Shown here in pieces: positions 46,866-55,470 of a stretch of DNA of 58,296 nt. The notes beneath the pieces are model-generated. The model was given only the letters and a program-made list of their open reading frames with translations. It was not told the DNA's origin and did not search any database. The position numbers were made by a program, and so were the translations under genes. The stretch lies in NCBI GenBank assembly GCA_963749485.1, contig CAVVMV010000026.1, positions 1 to 58,296 of the forward strand, given 5' to 3'. Positions within the stretch are counted from its first letter, which is position 1; every line of letters begins with the position of its first letter. This DNA comes from JAZGGS01 sp963749485 (GTDB lineage Bacteria; Bacteroidota; Ignavibacteria; Ignavibacteriales; Ignavibacteriaceae).

Positions 46866-47582
46866 ATGACAACACTGGATGTAAAAAAGTTAACTTCTTG
46901 CGGATCGGATTGGGAAGGAAATCAATATACACTGCTAAGCAGAGTTAAGGTTTGGACAGATCAAATTCGAAAAAACAAGTTGTTTCCTGCTCTCCAGGAA
47001 TCAATTCAAACTAATATGAACCTTGAAGAAATTCTAAGAGAAAACCTCGAATCAAAATGGTGGTTCGACAGTGAAATAAGAGCTAGAAGACTGAATGAAA
47101 GAATTACAGTTTACGAAAAAGCCCAGCAGATTGGTTTCCAGCTGGATAAGTTGTTAGAGTTTGTTGAATGGGCTCTCTATTTAAACAGACCTGTTTTAGC
47201 AGAAGGAGAAATCCTTAGAAGTTTTATAGAGGAAAATTTATCTATCAGGAAAATTACGAGCAGTAAAAATTATCTTGGTAAGGGATATTTTACTCTGCCT
47301 GATAATAAAAAGGAAATGTTGAACATCTACTATTATGAAGTGAACTGGGATTGGCATAAAAATGAAGTAATTCATAACATGGGTACGGAGTTAATCCGTT
47401 CAGTGCCTTTCGAATCAATTAAGGCTTCTACTGAGGAATTTGTAATAGATTTTATTAATAATTACCAGCAGTTATATGATCCCGTAGCATTCATATTTGA
47501 GACGGACCTGGATTTTCCATATGAAGAAACTATGCTGCCTATTGCAGAAGAAAAATTGCTGGATGAAATTAAAGTTTATTGA
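46866..47582 (+). CDS. Conserved-looking hypothetical protein
   Basis: 238 residues from ATG 46866. I do not recognise the family. The protein is soluble, with no signal or membrane segment, and rich in aromatic and acidic residues. Segments such as LTSCGSDWEGNQYTLLSRVK, ESKWWFDSEIRARRLNERIT, YYYEVNWDWHKNEVIHNMG and LDFPYEETMLPIAEEKLLDE stand out. Codon use matches its neighbours, and the frame is unbroken, which supports a real gene. Its last seven bases overlap the 3' end of the protease gene on the other strand. Confidence 0.7.
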   Translation: MTTLDVKKLTSCGSDWEGNQYTLLSRVKVWTDQIRKNKLFPALQESIQTNMNLEEILRENLESKWWFDSEIRARRLNERITVYEKAQQIGFQLDKLLEFVEWALYLNRPVLAEGEILRSFIEENLSIRKITSSKNYLGKGYFTLPDNKKEMLNIYYYEVNWDWHKNEVIHNMGTELIRSVPFESIKASTEEFVIDFINNYQQLYDPVAFIFETDLDFPYEETMLPIAEEKLLDEIKVY

Positions 47583-49692
47583 ACCTGCGATATCCCGCTT
47601 GATAACCTGATCATATCAGTAATTATTAATGCAGTTTCAGTAAGGAAAATATCAGAATCATCTTCTTCATCCTCTGGCGGGGTTTCACCCTTTTCTAAAA
47701 GCTTAAGCCCTTTAATTTTCCTTCTTTCATTTTCTCTCTGGAATTCTTTTTCTTCCTTTTCTTCTTTCTCCTTTAACCTAACTTCTTCATTTAATGATAA
47801 AGAGTTCTTCTGTACCGCTTCTTTATATTCAAGGATATCATCTTTAAAGTAATCGAACTCAGGATTGTTATTTGTTCTTTCGTCAGAGATTTTAGATAAC
47901 CTGGGAATTATTTCAGAAAGATCTCCGAACATTTTATATTCTGCAGCATCAATCTGATCCCACTTAAGAGCATTAGGTTCCGAGCTTTCACCAAACTCTT
48001 CAGGATTTACATAAGAAGGAAATTTTATATCAGGTATTACACCTAAATTTTGCGTACTGCCTCCATCTATTCTATAATACTTTGCTATGGTTATTTTAAC
48101 CTGTCCAAGTTTGTCTTTTCGATGCGATGCCAACCTGTTAAGATCCAACAAGATTCTGAACGGTACCTTTACCATAAGTTTGTTCGCCGATTACTATTCC
48201 TCTACCGTAATTCTGCATTGCACCGGCAAATATTTCTGAAGCAGAAGCACTGAACCTGTTAACAAGTACAGCAACTGGTCCACTATAAATTATATCGGGA
48301 TCCGGATCTTTAACTATATCAACATTATTATCCATGTCTCTAACCTGCACAACAGGTCCTTGTTCAATAAATAATCCAGCAACTTCTACAGCTTCTGTAA
48401 GTGATCCTCCGCCGTTGTTTCTTAAATCGATTATTACAGCATCAACATTTTCTGTGTTTAACTCTTCAAGAAGTTTTTTTACATCGCGGCTTGTACTCTT
48501 GTAATCCTTTTCACCATTCCGCTGCCCTTCAAAATCAGTATAAAATTTAGGAATAGTAATTACACCAACTTTATATGGCAACCCGTCATTAGTAATTTCC
48601 AAAATTTCACTTTTGGCTGCCTGATCTTCTAACTTTATTTTATCTCTTACCAAACTAATTTCGATTTGTGTTGCATCCAATCCACCTTCTGCAGGCAGAA
48701 CCTGCAGTCTAACGATAGATTCTTTAGGTCCTCTGATAAGTTGGACAACATCAGTAATACGCCAACCAACTACGTCAACAAATTCACCATCTTCTCCCTG
48801 TGCAACAGCAACTATCCTGTCATCTGCCTGAAGTACTTTTGATTTAAATGCAGGACCACCCGGAATTATTTCAACAATTTTGGTGTAACCGTCTTCAGAC
48901 ATTAAACGTGCACCAATTCCTTCTAATGATAAGCTCATTTCTATGTTGAAATTTTCTGATGAAATTGGGGAGAAGTAATTTGTATGAGGATCAATTGCAC
49001 TGGAATACGAATTCATTGCAAGTTGAAATACATCTTCGCTGTTGTACTGGGATAATAAGTCTTTCGTAATTCTCATATCTCTTTGAAAGATTTTCAATGA
49101 TCTCTTCCCAATCTTTCCCATTCATTTTTAAACTCAGCGCATCATTCTTAATTCGCTTACGCCATAATTCATTTAAATCGTTATATGTTTCAGCCCAATC
49201 AGCATCTTCCCTGTTTGCGTGGAATTCTTCATCAATAGTATAATCAAATTCAGCCGCAAGGATTGTATCGATATAATCAACTCGTTCCTGCATTCTATCT
49301 TTGTACAAATTAAAAATTTCATAAAAGGGGAGAATGTTTCCTTCATTTAATTCATCATCAAGTTTGTAGCGATATTCTTCAAACTTTTCAAGATCGGAAG
49401 CTAACAAATAATTTTTACCGAAGTCTAACGCAGCAATATATTTATCGTAAATTATGGAAGAAAGCGAATCATCAAGTTGTACATCTTTATAATGATATCT
49501 CGAAAGAACTGTAGAGACAAGCTGGTTTTCGAGGAGGTAATGATTTTGTGGTGCAAGAACTTCAAGTGTATCCAGATTCATCTCATCGGCAGAGCTTGAT
49601 CCAACAGATTCTGTTATGAAGAAATTTGTTGCAAGAACCAGCGCAATGATTACAGTTATTATTTTCATAGTATTTAAGAGTTTAGTATTCAT
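47576..49692 (-). CDS. Tail-specific carboxy-terminal protease, Prc/Tsp type (frameshifted)
   Basis: About 705 residues. An N-terminal signal or anchor (MKIITVIIALVLATNFFIT) is followed by the Tsp N-domain with LDFGKNYLLASDLEKFEEY. A PDZ domain follows (LSLEGIGARLMSEDGYTKIV, GGPAFKSKVLQADDRIVAVA). The protease core has AVIIDLRNNGGGSLTEAVEV, the nucleophile Ser in LVNRFSASASEIFAGAMQ and the Lys in GEQTYGKGTVQNL. The C-terminal charged domain matches Tsp. Shifts near 49110 and 48165 interrupt the frame. It cleaves periplasmic proteins from their C-termini. Start ATG 49690-49692, with an alternative ATG 24 bases in. Confidence 0.9.
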
Positions 49693-49874
49693 TTAATAAA
49701 TTTATAACTAATAATAAAATTGTATAGAGTAGAATTAAATGGAAATAATTTTCCATTAAAATAACACATTATTCAGAAGCTAAATAGTCTTTAAAATATA
49801 GATCATCAAGGCAAAAATGATGAATGGCTTAAACGAACAGAATTAATTGATTATTCTAATTGAACGGGAATAAA

Positions 49875-51176
49875 CTAAGAAGCGTTTATACTTCTGTTAA
49901 AAATATATTCAACGTTTTTAATCATCTGCCCGGAGCTAAAAATCTGTTCAACTTCTTTTTTACTTAAATGATTCATAACAGTTTCCGATTTCATAAGTTC
50001 ATCTTTAAGATTTTTATCTTTATCAGCCCAAACATCCATGGCAGAAGTTTGAACAATTTTATAGGCATCTTCTCTTGTAATTCCTTTATCAATTAATTTT
50101 AATAAAACTGCCTGGGAAAAAACCAATCCGCGTGTAAGTTCAAGGTTTCTTTTCATATTATCAGGGTAGATTAGTAAATGCTTAATAAGTTTTGTCATAA
50201 GATCGAGCATATAATCAAGCGCAATAAAACTATCAGGTATAATTATTCTTTCAACGGAAGAATGAGAAATATCTCTTTCGTGCCAGAGAGCAACATTTTC
50301 TAAAGCAGCCATAGCATTACTTCTAAGTACCCTTGCTAATCCAGTTACTCTTTCGCTTACAATTGGGTTACGCTTATGAGGCATTGCCGAAGAACCTTTC
50401 TGACCTTTGGAAAAATATTCTTCTACCTCTAAAACTTCAGTTCTTTGGAGGTGCCTAATTTCAATCGCAATTTTTTCAAGGGTAGCACCACTTAAAGCCA
50501 GTACACTCATAACTTCTGCATGCCTGTCACGCTGAATAACCTGTGTTGAAACCGGTGCCGGTTTTAATCCCATTTTGCTGCAAACAAATTCTTCAACTTT
50601 AGGCGAAAGATGTTCAAATGTTCCAACTGCTCCAGAAATTTGTCCTACACTTATTGATTCAATTGCATTGGTTAGCCTATCAATATTTCTTTTTACTTCT
50701 TCATACCATAGAGCAAACTTAAGTCCCATAGTTGTTGGTTCAGCATGAATTCCGTGCGATCTGCCAACACAGATTGTATTTTTATGTTCGATGGCTCTTA
50801 CTTTAAGTGCATCTTTTAATTCATTTAATCTTTTTAAGATAAGTTCGCCAGCAGTTTTCATCTGGTAGGAGAGGGTAGTATCTAAAATGTCTGAAGAAGT
50901 CATACCGTAATGAATATGACGAGATTCAGGTCCTACGTATTCTGCAACATTAGTTAGGAAAGCAATTACATCGTGCTTGGTTGTTTCTTCAATTTCAAGG
51001 ACACGCTTAACATCAAAATTTGCTTTTTCCTTAATCACTTTAACATCTTTGTGCGGAATCTCGCCAAGTTCGGCACGCGCCTCACATGCGAGCACTTCAA
51101 TTTTTAGCCAGGTAGAAAGTTTAAATTCATCTTCCCAAATCTTACCCATTTCTGGAAGTGTATATCTTCCAATCAT
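49875..51176 (-). CDS. purB: Adenylosuccinate lyase
   Basis: 433 residues of the fumarase/aspartase superfamily; it acts twice in purine synthesis (SAICAR to AICAR and adenylosuccinate to AMP). YTLPEMGKIWEDEFKLSTWL opens the gene; HYGMTSSDILDTTLSYQM holds a catalytic region, SHGIHAEPTTMGLKFALWY a second, and the signature loop is GSSAMPHKRNPI near residue 260. Length is normal. Its ATG overlaps the stop of the upstream protease gene by four bases, so plsY, the DegQ-like gene and purB form one tight operon. Confidence 0.94.
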   Translation of the reverse strand: MIGRYTLPEMGKIWEDEFKLSTWLKIEVLACEARAELGEIPHKDVKVIKEKANFDVKRVLEIEETTKHDVIAFLTNVAEYVGPESRHIHYGMTSSDILDTTLSYQMKTAGELILKRLNELKDALKVRAIEHKNTICVGRSHGIHAEPTTMGLKFALWYEEVKRNIDRLTNAIESISVGQISGAVGTFEHLSPKVEEFVCSKMGLKPAPVSTQVIQRDRHAEVMSVLALSGATLEKIAIEIRHLQRTEVLEVEEYFSKGQKGSSAMPHKRNPIVSERVTGLARVLRSNAMAALENVALWHERDISHSSVERIIIPDSFIALDYMLDLMTKLIKHLLIYPDNMKRNLELTRGLVFSQAVLLKLIDKGITREDAYKIVQTSAMDVWADKDKNLKDELMKSETVMNHLSKKEVEQIFSSGQMIKNVEYIFNRSINAS

Positions 51177-52366
51177 CTGCTGCGCTCCAGTTTCATTTGT
51201 TTTATTATTTTTTTGTGATCTCTGATAATTTTAACATCAATAACCTGACCTGTTCTAAATTCATGGAAAACTCCAAAGATTGTATTTTCATTATTTATCT
51301 TGAAATCATTTATTTCTATAATAATATCACCAACTTCTATTCCAGCCATTATCTGCAGGAGAGTTACTGTAAACTTTAGTAACGATAACTCCTTTGGTAT
51401 CATTAAGATCATAATAGGTTGCAATACCTTCATCAATAGATTGGATTCTCATTCCAATTTCAAAATCCCTGTTAATTTTTCCATGCTCTTTTAATTCATC
51501 AACAATTCGTAATCACTTTATTTATCGGAATAGCAAAACCGAGACCTATACTTCCCGTATTTCCACCAGCTGTAAATATCAGTGTGTTCATTCCAATTAT
51601 TTCACCAAGACTGTTAACTAAAGGTCCGCCGCTGTTCCCACCATTAATAGCAGCATCTGTTTGGATCATATTTAAATAATATCTTTCGTTAATTGGTTCA
51701 AGGTTCATACCGGATGCACTAACTACACCAACAGTTACAGTTGGTTTTTCATTCAGTTCAAATAATCCGAAAGGATTACCAAGCGCAATTACCCATTCGC
51801 CAATAATAATATCATCAGAATTTCCAGGTTCAATGAGTGGAAGGTTTTCACCATCAATTTTAAGCAGGCAAATATCGGAAGCCATATCAGTTCCAACAAC
51901 TTTGGCTTCAAACGTTCTTCCATCTGTTAACGTTACTTTTACTTCAGTTGCATTTCCAGCAACGTGATCGTTAGTAACAATATAACCATCTGCTGAAATA
52001 ATATAACCTGAACCAAGTCCCTTTACTTCTCTGTTTGTGGAACCCCTGTCACCAAAAAATTGCCTGAAGAAAGGATCATCAAAAAAAGAAAAAAATGGAT
52101 CTTTATACTGCCTTATTTCGATAACGTTAATACCAACTACAGAAGGACTGACTTTTTCTACAGTTTCAGTTAATATGTTTTTCCTGGAATTTGGATATTT
52201 CATCATTTAAGTTATTTCTATCCTGGTATTGGGTTAGAACAAATTCTGTCTCATCTGGATTTGTAGAATTCTTTTCATTATTGCCATCTGCTTTAATAAA
52301 AAGGATTCCTGCAAAAAGAAGTGCAACAGAAATAATAGTGATGATGTATGTTTTTGTATTAATCAT
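51173..52366 (-). CDS. HtrA/DegQ-family serine protease with PDZ domain (frameshifted)
   Basis: About 397 residues. The signal or anchor (TYIITIISVALLFAGILF) is followed by a trypsin-like domain: the catalytic His in GYIVTNDHVAGNATEVKV, the Asp in ASDICLLKI, and the Ser in DAAINGGNSGGPLVNSLGEI. A single PDZ domain follows with GVIVTKVYSNSPAD and AGIEVGDIIIEIND. Shifts near 52200, 51505 and 51370 break the frame. It acts in the periplasm on misfolded proteins. The start ATG at 52364-52366 overlaps the end of plsY, and its stop overlaps purB. Confidence 0.9.
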
Positions 52367-52995
52367 TTTTTATAACTCTGCTAGATTTTTGTTTCTCAAT
52401 TATTTCTTTAAGTGGTTCAATATGTTTAATGAAAATAATCATAAGCACTGCTGCCACAATAGCTATAAGTGATGAACTGCTATCCGGTTTTATTGTGGAA
52501 TATTTCATTGCTATATCAACTGTATTAAAGAGTAACAGCAAGGTAAAAATAGTTGCTGCAATATTAGCAATATGATGATTTCTTTTCATCAGATAAAATA
52601 TTACCCAAAGAAGAATCCAACTCAAAACTAATGTAGGGAAAAATAACAAGTCCTCCACCCGCAGCCACTGCAAGTCCTCTTCCTCCTTTAAAGCCGAGCC
52701 AGGGATTAAAACAGTGTGCAAAAACAGCAAACATCATTGCCAGTGCCGGGAATATAAATGATTCCGGAAAGAGCAGGTGAAGAAGATAAGCACTTAATGC
52801 ACCTTTAAAAGCATCAATTAAGAGAACAGAAACACCGATAAGTTTAGATTTACTAGTACGAATTGTATTTAAGGCTCCTACATTTCCTGAACCATCTTTG
52901 GTAATATCTATACCCCTAAAAGTTTTTACCAGCAGAAAAGCGGTTGGAATTGAACCTAATATATAACCGATTGATGTACTTAAAAGAAATTCCAT
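52359..52995 (-). CDS. plsY: Glycerol-3-phosphate acyltransferase PlsY (one frameshift)
   Basis: About 212 residues, with several membrane helices. It transfers acyl groups from acyl-phosphate to glycerol-3-phosphate, the first step of phospholipid synthesis. The three PlsY motifs are visible: GYILGSIPTAFLLVK; DGSGNVGALNTIR; and HCFNPWLGFKGGRGLAVAAG. A shift near 52645 restores LVLSWILLWVIFYLMKRNHH and the end at 52359. ATG 52993-52995 is chosen because it begins just before the first helix. It overlaps the protease gene by eight bases. Confidence 0.9.
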
Positions 52996-53113
52996 TAAAT
53001 ATAATAAATACAATTGATTGAAGATTTTAATTTAATGAAAAATCGAGATAATATAATGGGCTTAATTTTGGTAAGCTTGAAGTAAGGACTTCTTAAGCAA
53101 TTGAAAATATTTG

Positions 53114-53187
53114 AGGCGACGGTCGGATTCGAACCGACGAATAAAGGTTTTGCAGACCTTCGCCTTAGACCGCTTGGCCACGTCGCC
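53114..53187 (-). tRNA. tRNA-Cys (anticodon GCA)
   Basis: 74-nt cloverleaf on the minus strand. Acceptor strands GGCGACG and CGTCGCC, discriminator T as usual for Cys, D arm GGCCAAGCGGTCTAAGGC, anticodon loop CTGCAAA with GCA, and T arm CGGTTCGAATCCG. CCA is not encoded. The 5' end abuts the stop codon of the GIY-YIG gene. Confidence 0.95.
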
Positions 53188-53427
53188 TTATTTTAAAATA
53201 GAATTTAGAAATTCCCGTCCTTTTCCAGATTTTAAAATTTTTCTCTATTAGCTGCTCTAGCTTCTATCTTCAAATTTTTCAAAATAAATTAGCTCAAAAG
53301 GGCATCTATTTTTCGTGGCTTTAACTTTACCACTATTATGAAGAAGCAATCGTCTTTCAAGATTATTTGTTAGCCCGATATATCGTTTTAAATCTTTCTT
53401 ACTTTTAAGAACGTAAACATAATTCAT
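53188..53427 (-). CDS. GIY-YIG nuclease domain protein (frameshifted)
   Basis: About 80 residues on the minus strand, from ATG 53425-53427. It begins MNYVYVLKSKKDLKRYIGLT with the GIY-YIG signature (YVYVL ... RYIGLT), then NNLERRLLLHNSG and TKNRCPFELIYFEKFEDRS. Shifts near 53270 and 53245 are needed to reach REKFLKSGKGREFLNSILK, the usual end of these small UvrC-domain-like proteins. The stop codon (53188-53190) directly touches intact tRNA-Cys, and a partial tRNA-Cys copy lies just upstream of the start. That arrangement suggests a tRNA-targeted mobile gene. Nuclease function is inferred from the family. Confidence 0.8.
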
Positions 53428-53438
53428 TTTTTAATCTG

Positions 53439-53480
53439 AGACCGCTCTTGCCCGCCGAAGGCGGGTGAAGCCACGTCGCC
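53439..53480 (-). repeat. Partial tRNA-Cys 5'-end copy split by a 19-nt hairpin insert
   Basis: Minus-strand reading: GGCGACGTGGC, the first 11 bases of tRNA-Cys, then a 19-nt insert (TTCA plus CCCGCC-TTC-GGCGGG, plus-strand 53451-53469), then CAAGAGCGGTCTCAG, corresponding to tRNA-Cys CAAGCGGTCTAAG with small changes. It stands 12 bases upstream of the GIY-YIG start. The insert sits within the D-arm segment of the copy. Confidence 0.8.
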
Positions 53481-53481
53481 T

Positions 53482-53510
53482 AAAAAATGAAAATCCACTA
53501 AGTGTGGATT
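53482..53510 (-). terminator. Terminator-like hairpin after tRNA-Gly
   Basis: On the minus strand AATCCAC-ACTTA-GTGGATT forms a 7-bp stem followed by TTCATTTTTT. It lies between tRNA-Gly and the tRNA-Cys fragment. Confidence 0.6.
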
Positions 53511-53533
53511 ATTCGAGGGAAATGAATTTCCAG

Positions 53534-53606
53534 AGCGGGAGACGGGACTCGGACCCGCGACATTCACGTTGGCAACGTGATGCTCTACCAACTGAGCTAC
53601 TCCCGC
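53534..53606 (-). tRNA. tRNA-Gly (anticodon GCC)
   Basis: 73-nt cloverleaf on the minus strand. Acceptor strands GCGGGAG and CTCCCGC, discriminator T, D arm AGCTCAGTTGGTAGAGC, anticodon stem-loop CACGTTGCCAACGTG with GCC, T arm CGGGTCCGAGTCCCG. CCA is not encoded. Confidence 0.95.
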
Positions 53607-53685
53607 ATTCAAAATAATAAAACTTTATTTTGCGGCTCAAATATAATAGGATTACCTATTTGTTGCAACAGAGTTATAAAAGGGA

Positions 53686-53714
53686 TAAAAAAAGAGCCGC
53701 ACAAAGCGGCTCTA
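53686..53714 (-). terminator. Rho-independent terminator after first sorting-domain gene
   Basis: On the minus strand AGAGCCGC-TTTGT-GCGGCTCT is followed by seven T. It is almost the same sequence as the terminator at 55418-55446. Confidence 0.85.
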
Positions 53715-53738
53715 TATTAAAATGAATTGGATAGAAGT

Positions 53739-55195
53739 TTACTTAGTTAGTAACATCTTCTTTACTTCAACTTTACTTCCTGATTGAAGTTTGTAGAAGT
53801 AAGCACCGCTTGGTAAATTACTAGCATCGAAAGTTACTTCGTGAATGCCTGCCTCCACCTGTCCGTTTACAAGAAGAGCTACTTCTTCACCAACAAGATT
53901 GTAAACAGCAAGATTAACAAATCCTGTTTCAGGAATTCTAAATTCAATCTGTGTTGAAGGATTGAACGGATTTGGGAAATTCTGTCCTAATGCAAAGTGT
54001 GAAGGACCTTTAACATCCACCTCGATCACATCAGAATACTCATAAGTACCCTGGAAATCGATTTGTTTCAGTCTGTAAAAATAAATACCAGTTTCAACAG
54101 TTTTATCAATGTATGAATATTCCTGTGGTTCTGTTGTGGTACCATAGCCGTTTACATAACCCACAGTAACATATTCGCTATTTTCAGCTTTTCTTTCAAT
54201 TTCAAACATCTGGTTGTTTATTTCTGTAGCAGTTGACCAATCTAAAACTACGTTTCCATTTGTGTTAACATTTGCTGTAAAAGAAGTTAATTCAACCGGT
54301 ATCCGACGTAGATCTATCCAGAATATACTCGTGCAGCATCTGTATTAGATTCAAGAGTACGACAAATCTGTTCCTGCAACAATGCCAATTCCAACAACAA
54401 TTTCAGTATTATTCAGCAATTCATACGGACCAGAACCAATATAGGATCTATGATCATCAGGTGTGGTTGCCGGGGGTACTATTATACCAATCCACTCTCT
54501 TAATACAAATCTAATTGTGGTAGCATCTCCAGGGTAATCTGAAGTAGTTGTACCACCAATTATTCCATCAAAAGCTATCGAACCGTAATAGCTGGCATCA
54601 TTAGCTCCGCCATTTTCCCACTGGTAAACAAGGTTTCTGGTTCATCACATCACCTCTGTTAATTGGGAAACCAGATGCACCCCCAGATATCCCAATCACT
54701 AAAGAATCCGGCATAAAAATCATTTATATCAGATCCAGTTCCATTTTGAAAAGTATATTTCAGAAAAATAAAATCATCACCTGTGTTTGAGAGGATTCCT
54801 AGTAACTTGTTACACCATACGAGTACTATGATTTCCGGATTCATTGTGGAAGTTGTTGATTGAAATTTAGGTTGAACCTGTCGTTATCGGAATCAAATTT
54901 ACGCAGCTCCACCAATGAGGATTACCTCAACACGTCGTAAGGCTATCACAATCCCTGGAAACACCGAAAGACATCTGGTACATTATCTCCAGCAGTAAAC
55001 ATGCCAATATTGCTGGTTAAAACTACTCCATTTCCCGCTGGTGTTGCGGCAATCATGGCCAAGATAGCCATTATCAGAAGACAGTAACTTAAAAGCTCCT
55101 GTATTATGATCGAATGTTTGCGCATTATATGAAAGTCCCTGTTAACGTAAAGGCAGCAGGAAATAGGAAAAAATTGTAAAAATAATTTTTCTCAT
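53739..55195 (-). CDS. Secreted protein with type IX sorting domain (frameshifted)
   Basis: About 485 residues over many shifts. ATG 55193-55195 gives a signal peptide (MRKIIFTIFS...). Early mature pieces read NAQTFDHNTGAFKLLSSDNG and VVLTSNIGMFTAGDNVPD. A middle segment, DDFIFLKYTFQNGTGSDIND, resembles beta-sandwich repeats of secreted Ignavibacteria proteins. The C-terminus is a clean sorting domain: YSYIDKTVETGIYFYRLKQI, LGQNFPNPFNPSTQIEFRIP, GEEVALLVNGQVEAGIHEV and SGAYFYKLQSGSKVEVKKML. The type IX system cleaves this end and anchors or releases the protein at the surface. The function of the main body is unknown. Confidence 0.8.
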
Positions 55196-55417
55196 AACCA
55201 CCTCGGTTTTTATTAACAAAATACTAACTGTCAAATTGAATATCCTCTCAAAGAATTTTCCAGCTAGTCAACAATTAATGATCTTTATTTCTTTTTAAAG
55301 TTTTCACTTCCCCCAACTGAATCATTGTTTGTAATAGAGTTTAATGGATTCGATATTTTATAATAATAAGAAATTATTTATTGGAAGACAATAGTAACTG
55401 TGATTAATTTTGAGGAT

Positions 55418-55446
55418 AAAAAAAGAGCCGCGCAAGGCGGCTCTTA
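55418..55446 (-). terminator. Rho-independent terminator after second sorting-domain gene
   Basis: On the minus strand AAGAGCCGC-CTTGC-GCGGCTCTT is followed by seven T. It is a near-duplicate of the terminator at 53686-53714. Confidence 0.85.
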
Positions 55447-55470
55447 AAAATAAGATGTTTATTTTGAAAA

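Noticed and set aside
53424..53612. 62-residue minus-strand frame beginning MNAGVAQLVEHHVANVNVAG
   Set aside because: It is the translation of tRNA-Gly and its flank, a well-known spurious frame; the tRNA explains the sequence.
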